A stretch of 10,038 nt of DNA from Candidatus Zipacnadia bacterium (GTDB lineage Bacteria > Armatimonadota > Zipacnadia > Zipacnadales > Zipacnadaceae). Position numbers and translations under genes: made by a program. This document shows positions 7,435 through 10,038 of this stretch, piece by piece (within the stretch, counting starts at the first letter, position 1; every line of letters starts with the position of its first letter). The notes beneath the pieces are model-generated. The model was not told the DNA's origin, ran no database searches, and saw only the letters and a program-made list of their open reading frames with translations. The stretch spans positions 1 to 10,038 of the forward strand of contig JALGTJ010000114.1 of NCBI GenBank assembly GCA_029821415.1. Reading direction: 5' to 3'.

Positions 7435-8196
7435 ATGACCAGCAAGGTTGTTTCCGTCGACGAAGCTGTAGCCAGCATTCCCGATGGCGCAACCGTGGCC
7501 AGCGGGGGATTCGTCGGGGCCGGGCACCCGGAGGCTTTGACCGCGGCCATTGAGCGCCGCTTCTTGGCCGAGGGACGCCCCCGTGACTTGACCGTCATCT
7601 ATGCTGCCGGCCAGGGCGACGGCAAGGATCGCGGTATGAATCACCTGGCCCATGAGGGACTGGTGAAGCGCGTCATCGGCGGCCACTGGGGCCTGTGCCC
7701 AGCATTAGGCGCGCTCGCGGTCGCAGGTGCGGTTGAGGCATACAACTGGCCTCAGGGCGTTATCTCGCACCTGTTCCGCGCAATCGCCGGCAGGCGTCCC
7801 GGGCTTATTACTCACATTGGCCTGAAGACCTTCGTTGACCCGCGCAATGATGGAGGGAAGCTGAACAACCGGACTACCGAGGACCTGGTAGAGCTTATTG
7901 AGCTGCGCGGCCAGGAATGGCTGTTCTACCACGCATTCCCGGTTGACGTGGGCCTGGTACGAGGCACGACCGCGGACGAGCGCGGGAACATCACTATGGA
8001 ACACGAGGCTATGTTTGGTGAGATGCTGGCCATTGCCCAGGCTGTGCGCAACAGCGGTGGGATCGTCACCAACAATGCTTCGACGAGGACTACAATCCAG
8101 CATATTGTGGTGATGTTAAGATTCCCTTCGAGAGTATCGCGCCGCTGCCTATGGATGAGCGGAAAATCATCGCTCGCCGCGGCGCTCTGGAATTGA
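7435..8196 (+). CDS. N-terminal fragment of Pct-type CoA-transferase
   Basis: A 253-residue open frame in which residues 1-211 belong to the first CoA-transferase domain. Visible family motifs are SGGFVGAGHPEAL (23-35), AAGQGDGKDRGMNHLAHEGL (57-76), GGHWGLCPALG (82-92), and KTFVDPRNDGGK (131-142). Residues 212-253 follow the lesion and are out-of-frame sequence without homology (NNASTRTTIQ, then an Arg/Ser-rich tail). Alone it lacks the catalytic glutamate, which lies in the second half, so it should not be active. Confidence 0.7.
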   Translation: MTSKVVSVDEAVASIPDGATVASGGFVGAGHPEALTAAIERRFLAEGRPRDLTVIYAAGQGDGKDRGMNHLAHEGLVKRVIGGHWGLCPALGALAVAGAVEAYNWPQGVISHLFRAIAGRRPGLITHIGLKTFVDPRNDGGKLNNRTTEDLVELIELRGQEWLFYHAFPVDVGLVRGTTADERGNITMEHEAMFGEMLAIAQAVRNSGGIVTNNASTRTTIQHIVVMLRFPSRVSRRCLWMSGKSSLAAALWN

Positions 8197-8885
8197 CCAG
8201 CGGAGCTGTAATCAACCTGGGCATTGGTATGCCCGAGGGGGTGGCCGCTGTGGCCAACGAGGAGGGTATCGCTGAGCGCTTGACCCAGACGGTGGAAGCT
8301 GGGCCCATCGGCGGAGTGCCGGCAGGTGGTCTGTCCTTTGGGGCATCTGCCAACCCGGAGGCGGTGGTCGACCAGCCGTCACAGTTTGATTTCTATGATG
8401 GTGGGGGCCTGGACCTGGCCTTTCTGGGCATGGCGCAAGTTGATGCCCAGGGGAACGTCAACGTCAGCAAATTTGGTGCCCATCTCGCCGGCTGTGGCGG
8501 CTTTATCAACATTACGCAAACCGCCGGCAAGGTCGTCTTTTGTGGTACGTTTACGGCAGGGGGACTTCAGACAGATACGCGCGATGGTCAGCTCATCATC
8601 GTCCAGGAAGGCAAGCACCACAAGTTCATTGAGGCTGTGGAGCACGTAACGTTCTCCGGCGAATATGCCGCTGAGAAAGGGCAGCAGGTCCTGTATGTTA
8701 CGGAGCGTTGCGTTTTTGAGCTGCGCGGCGGCGAGGTTGTGCTGACAGAAGTGGCTCCGGGCATTGATGTGGAGCGCCAGATTCTGGGTCAAATGGATTT
8801 CCAGCCACAGATCGCCCCGAACCTCGGCGATATGGACAAACGCATTTTCCGCAACGCTCCAATGGGCCTGGCCGCGACAACTTGA
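8151..8885 (+). CDS. C-terminal fragment of Pct-type CoA-transferase
   Basis: A 244-residue open frame with the second CoA-transferase domain. NLGIGMPEGV holds the expected catalytic glutamate (codon 8235-8237), which in this family forms the glutamyl-CoA thioester. GGVPAGGLSFGAS, DFYDGGGLDL, HLAGCGGFINI, TFTAGGL, IVQEGKHHKF and YVTERCVFEL follow in the family order. Homology extends upstream of the first ATG to 8067, and no Shine-Dalgarno sequence precedes 8151. This is therefore a piece of one broken gene, not a natural second subunit. Confidence 0.7.
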   Translation: MDERKIIARRGALELTSGAVINLGIGMPEGVAAVANEEGIAERLTQTVEAGPIGGVPAGGLSFGASANPEAVVDQPSQFDFYDGGGLDLAFLGMAQVDAQGNVNVSKFGAHLAGCGGFINITQTAGKVVFCGTFTAGGLQTDTRDGQLIIVQEGKHHKFIEAVEHVTFSGEYAAEKGQQVLYVTERCVFELRGGEVVLTEVAPGIDVERQILGQMDFQPQIAPNLGDMDKRIFRNAPMGLAATT

Positions 8886-9090
8886 AGCCTTTTGAGGTTG
8901 GCCTGGCTCAGGACTGTGTTGCTCTGCCCCCAAAGTACGACGACTTGCTATCTTTCTGTCGGTGCGCCGGCCGGCATCGCCGGGTTGCGTCAGGCGCCAG
9001 TGCGGTCGAAGTGTAGGGCTGTAGCGCAAGAGTGCCAGAACGTGGGCCGGGAACCGGAATGCTGGGGAAACAGCACGCCACGAGGTAGAA

Positions 9091-9119
9091 TTGACAATGC
9101 CGGGGTAGTAAGCTATGAT
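9091..9119 (+). promoter_or_regulatory. Strong sigma-70/sigma-A promoter for the membrane fusion protein gene
   Basis: TTGACA (9091-9096), a 17-base spacer and TATGAT (9114-9119) give six of six and five of six matches to consensus at optimal spacing. Transcription would begin near 9126, leaving a leader of about 105 bases before the ATG at 9232. The downstream DNA is AT-rich, as is usual for promoters. Confidence 0.75.
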
Positions 9120-9125
9120 ATCATA
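9114..9125. promoter_or_regulatory. 12-base palindrome over the -10 box, candidate operator
   Basis: TATGATATCATA is a perfect 12-base palindrome that includes the whole -10 hexamer. Its right half (ATCATA, 9120-9125) recurs as a direct repeat at 9129-9134. A repressor bound here would block RNA polymerase, which fits an efflux gene that is switched on by its substrate. No regulator gene is in the window, so the binding protein is unknown. Confidence 0.4.
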
Positions 9126-9231
9126 CAAATCATATTAGTAGGATATTATTAACCGCTCGCGAGTTGCTTGGTCGAACATCTACCCAACAAGAGCGTCTGT
9201 TGGATATAGGGAATACCAGGGAGTTGAAACA

Positions 9232-10038
9232 ATGAAGCGCGTAATAGTCGTAATTGTACTGCTGCTTGCTGTGGGATTAGGAATTACGCTATGGACACGA
9301 GGCCGATCGCGTGACCAGACAAAAGCGGCGGAGATTCAGACTGTCCGCGTGCAACGCGGCAATGTACGACAGACGATAACTGCCGATGGAGTGCTCAAAC
9401 CGCTGACAACAGTGATGATTAAGTCATACGCAAGCGGAGAGATCCAGACGCTCGCAGTGGAGGTTGGTGACGAGGTAAAGGCAGGAGATCTTATAGCCAC
9501 CATTGATCCTACGGATAGCCGAACCGCCTACGAGCAAGCTCTCGCTGACCTGCATGCGGCTCAGGCCCGACTCAGCCAGGCGCGCGAGCAAGCCAAGGTG
9601 CAGCCAACGCTCACGCGGGCGAGTATCGACCAGGCCGAGGCCAGCTACGCTGCGCTTGAGAAGGCTCAGGCGGGTCTGGATGTGGCACAAAAGGACCTGG
9701 AACGCCTGCAGAAGGCCATGCATCCCCAGGCCCTTGCCCAGGCACGCGCCGCACTTGATAAGGCTCGCGCCAATCTGGATATCGCCGAGACAGAGCTAAC
9801 TCGTGCCGAGGGTCTGAGGGCCCACGGGTATGTGCCACAGAGCGAAGTAGATGCCGCTCGCAACCGGCGTGATTTGGCTGTAGCTCAAGCACAAGCGGGG
9901 CTGGACCAGGCCCGAGCAAATGCAGTACAGGAGCAACTGCGCAAGGCTGATGTAACCAGTGCGGAAGCGCAGATCGCCCGCGCTCAAGCTCAGGTTGATA
10001 ATGCGCAGACCATGCTGGATTATACTACCATTAGAGCG
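9232..10038 (+). CDS. HlyD/MacA-type efflux periplasmic adaptor (membrane fusion protein), 3' end cut by window edge
   Basis: The frame is open for 269 codons to the right edge, so the C-terminus is missing. ATG at 9232 follows AGGGAG (9218-9223) by 8 bases. Residues 4-21 are a membrane anchor or uncleaved signal (VIVVIVLLLAVGLGITLW preceded by KR). Residues about 37-88 form the first half of the lipoyl/barrel-sandwich domain (GEIQTLAVEVGDEVKAGDLIATID). From about 95 to 258 there is a long Ala/Gln-rich coiled-coil hairpin (repeated QA, AR and DQA heptads), with LRAHGYVPQSEVDAA near the descending arm. YTTIRA at the edge starts the second half of the lipoyl domain. Such proteins link an inner-membrane ABC or RND pump to an outer-membrane channel. 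The MacA type, with MacB-like ABC genes following, is my best guess, but the partner is outside the window. Confidence 0.9.
   Translation, partial: MKRVIVVIVLLLAVGLGITLWTRGRSRDQTKAAEIQTVRVQRGNVRQTITADGVLKPLTTVMIKSYASGEIQTLAVEVGDEVKAGDLIATIDPTDSRTAYEQALADLHAAQARLSQAREQAKVQPTLTRASIDQAEASYAALEKAQAGLDVAQKDLERLQKAMHPQALAQARAALDKARANLDIAETELTRAEGLRAHGYVPQSEVDAARNRRDLAVAQAQAGLDQARANAVQEQLRKADVTSAEAQIARAQAQVDNAQTMLDYTTIRA

Larger units (their letters stand above)
7435..8885 (+). pseudogene. pct: Propionate/acetate CoA-transferase (Pct/YdiF family), disrupted by internal deletion and frameshift
   Basis: The family enzyme is one chain of about 520 residues that moves CoA between acyl-CoA and free short-chain or hydroxy acids. 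Here frame 1 gives the N-terminal part up to NSGGIV (residue 211, codon 8065-8067), and the homologous continuation HQQCFDEDYNPAYCGD lies in a different frame from 8067. Against my memory of Pct proteins, about 35 residues between GGIV and the HQQ-like motif are absent. The 211 + 272 remaining residues plus 35 give the family length. The frame change requires a deletion length that is 1 more than a multiple of 3, so roughly 103 or 106 bases. AGGGGG (7424-7429) is the ribosome site, and the gap from the reductase is 30 bases. A sequence or assembly error would look the same. Confidence 0.8.
8886..9231. other. Intergenic region after the acyl-CoA operon
   Basis: I see no credible gene in these 346 bases. 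A GC-rich inverted repeat CCGGC/GCCGG (8971-8975 and 8979-8983), nested inside GCGCC...GGCGC (8964-8997), could fold but has no following T-run, so I do not call it a terminator. The 3' part is AT-rich and holds the promoter, its palindrome, CTCGCGAG (9156-9163) and a hairpin CCAACA/TGTTGG (9184-9189 with 9198-9203) in the leader of the next gene. Confidence 0.6.

Noticed and set aside
7435..8885. A natural two-subunit (alpha/beta) CoA-transferase
   Set aside because: The sequence matches the single-chain Pct/YdiF type, homology to the second half extends upstream of its first ATG in another frame, and no ribosome site precedes that ATG.
8964..8997. Rho-independent terminator after the CoA-transferase
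   Set aside because: A GC-rich nested hairpin is present but no T-run follows it, and it lies about 80 bases beyond the stop codon.
8379..9128. Long minus-strand open frame (249 codons) opposite the CoA-transferase
   Set aside because: It is antisense to well-conserved coding sequence, has low-complexity Arg/His/Pro-rich content and no recognisable motif.

Overview
The window is bacterial chromosomal DNA from an organism I cannot place firmly. It shows sigma-70-type promoters, good Shine-Dalgarno sites and a periplasmic-adaptor gene that implies a Gram-negative-type envelope. A DUF4838 protein beside a discoidin-like secreted protein is typical of polysaccharide-using, poorly characterised bacteria such as Armatimonadota, Planctomycetota or Lentisphaerota. 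That placement is an inference at low confidence.

The left half (1-4245) is read on the minus strand as one likely transcription unit: an MFS transporter (4245-2929), a secreted DUF4838 protein (2833-878) and a secreted protein with a discoidin/F5-8C-like domain that runs off the left edge (746-1). Together they look like a small extracytoplasmic carbohydrate-processing and uptake cluster. The middle gene most likely starts at an internal ATG (2833) with an AGGAGG site, not at the longer GTG form.

The divergent intergenic region (4246-4565) is about 320 bases and unusually rich in short perfect inverted repeats. One 45-base segment folds on paper into a compact three-way junction whose closing stem has a competing partner just downstream. 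It could be the structured leader of the right-hand operon. On its minus strand it resembles the 3' half of a tRNA, but the rest of a tRNA is missing.

The right half (4566-8885) is a plus-strand operon for C4 acyl-CoA chemistry: acetyl-CoA acetyltransferase, 3-hydroxybutyryl-CoA dehydrogenase, a FabG/PhaB-type reductase and a propionate/acetate CoA-transferase of the Pct/YdiF family. The enzymes interconvert acetyl-CoA, acetoacetyl-CoA and 3-hydroxybutyryl-CoA (both stereo-isomers, if family specificities hold), with the transferase moving CoA to or from free acids. The CoA-transferase gene is broken. About 35 residues expected from the family are missing at 8065-8069 and the reading frame changes there, so this is either a recent pseudogene or a sequence/assembly error.

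A non-coding stretch (8886-9231) carries a near-consensus promoter (TTGACA, 17 bases, TATGAT) whose -10 box lies inside a 12-base palindrome. It leads to a HlyD/MacA-type membrane fusion protein (9232 onward), cut by the right edge. No insertion sequence, CRISPR array or rRNA gene was seen, and no intact tRNA. The window looks like ordinary metabolic and accessory chromosome; the main points to check are the pct lesion, the structured leader and the palindromic promoter.
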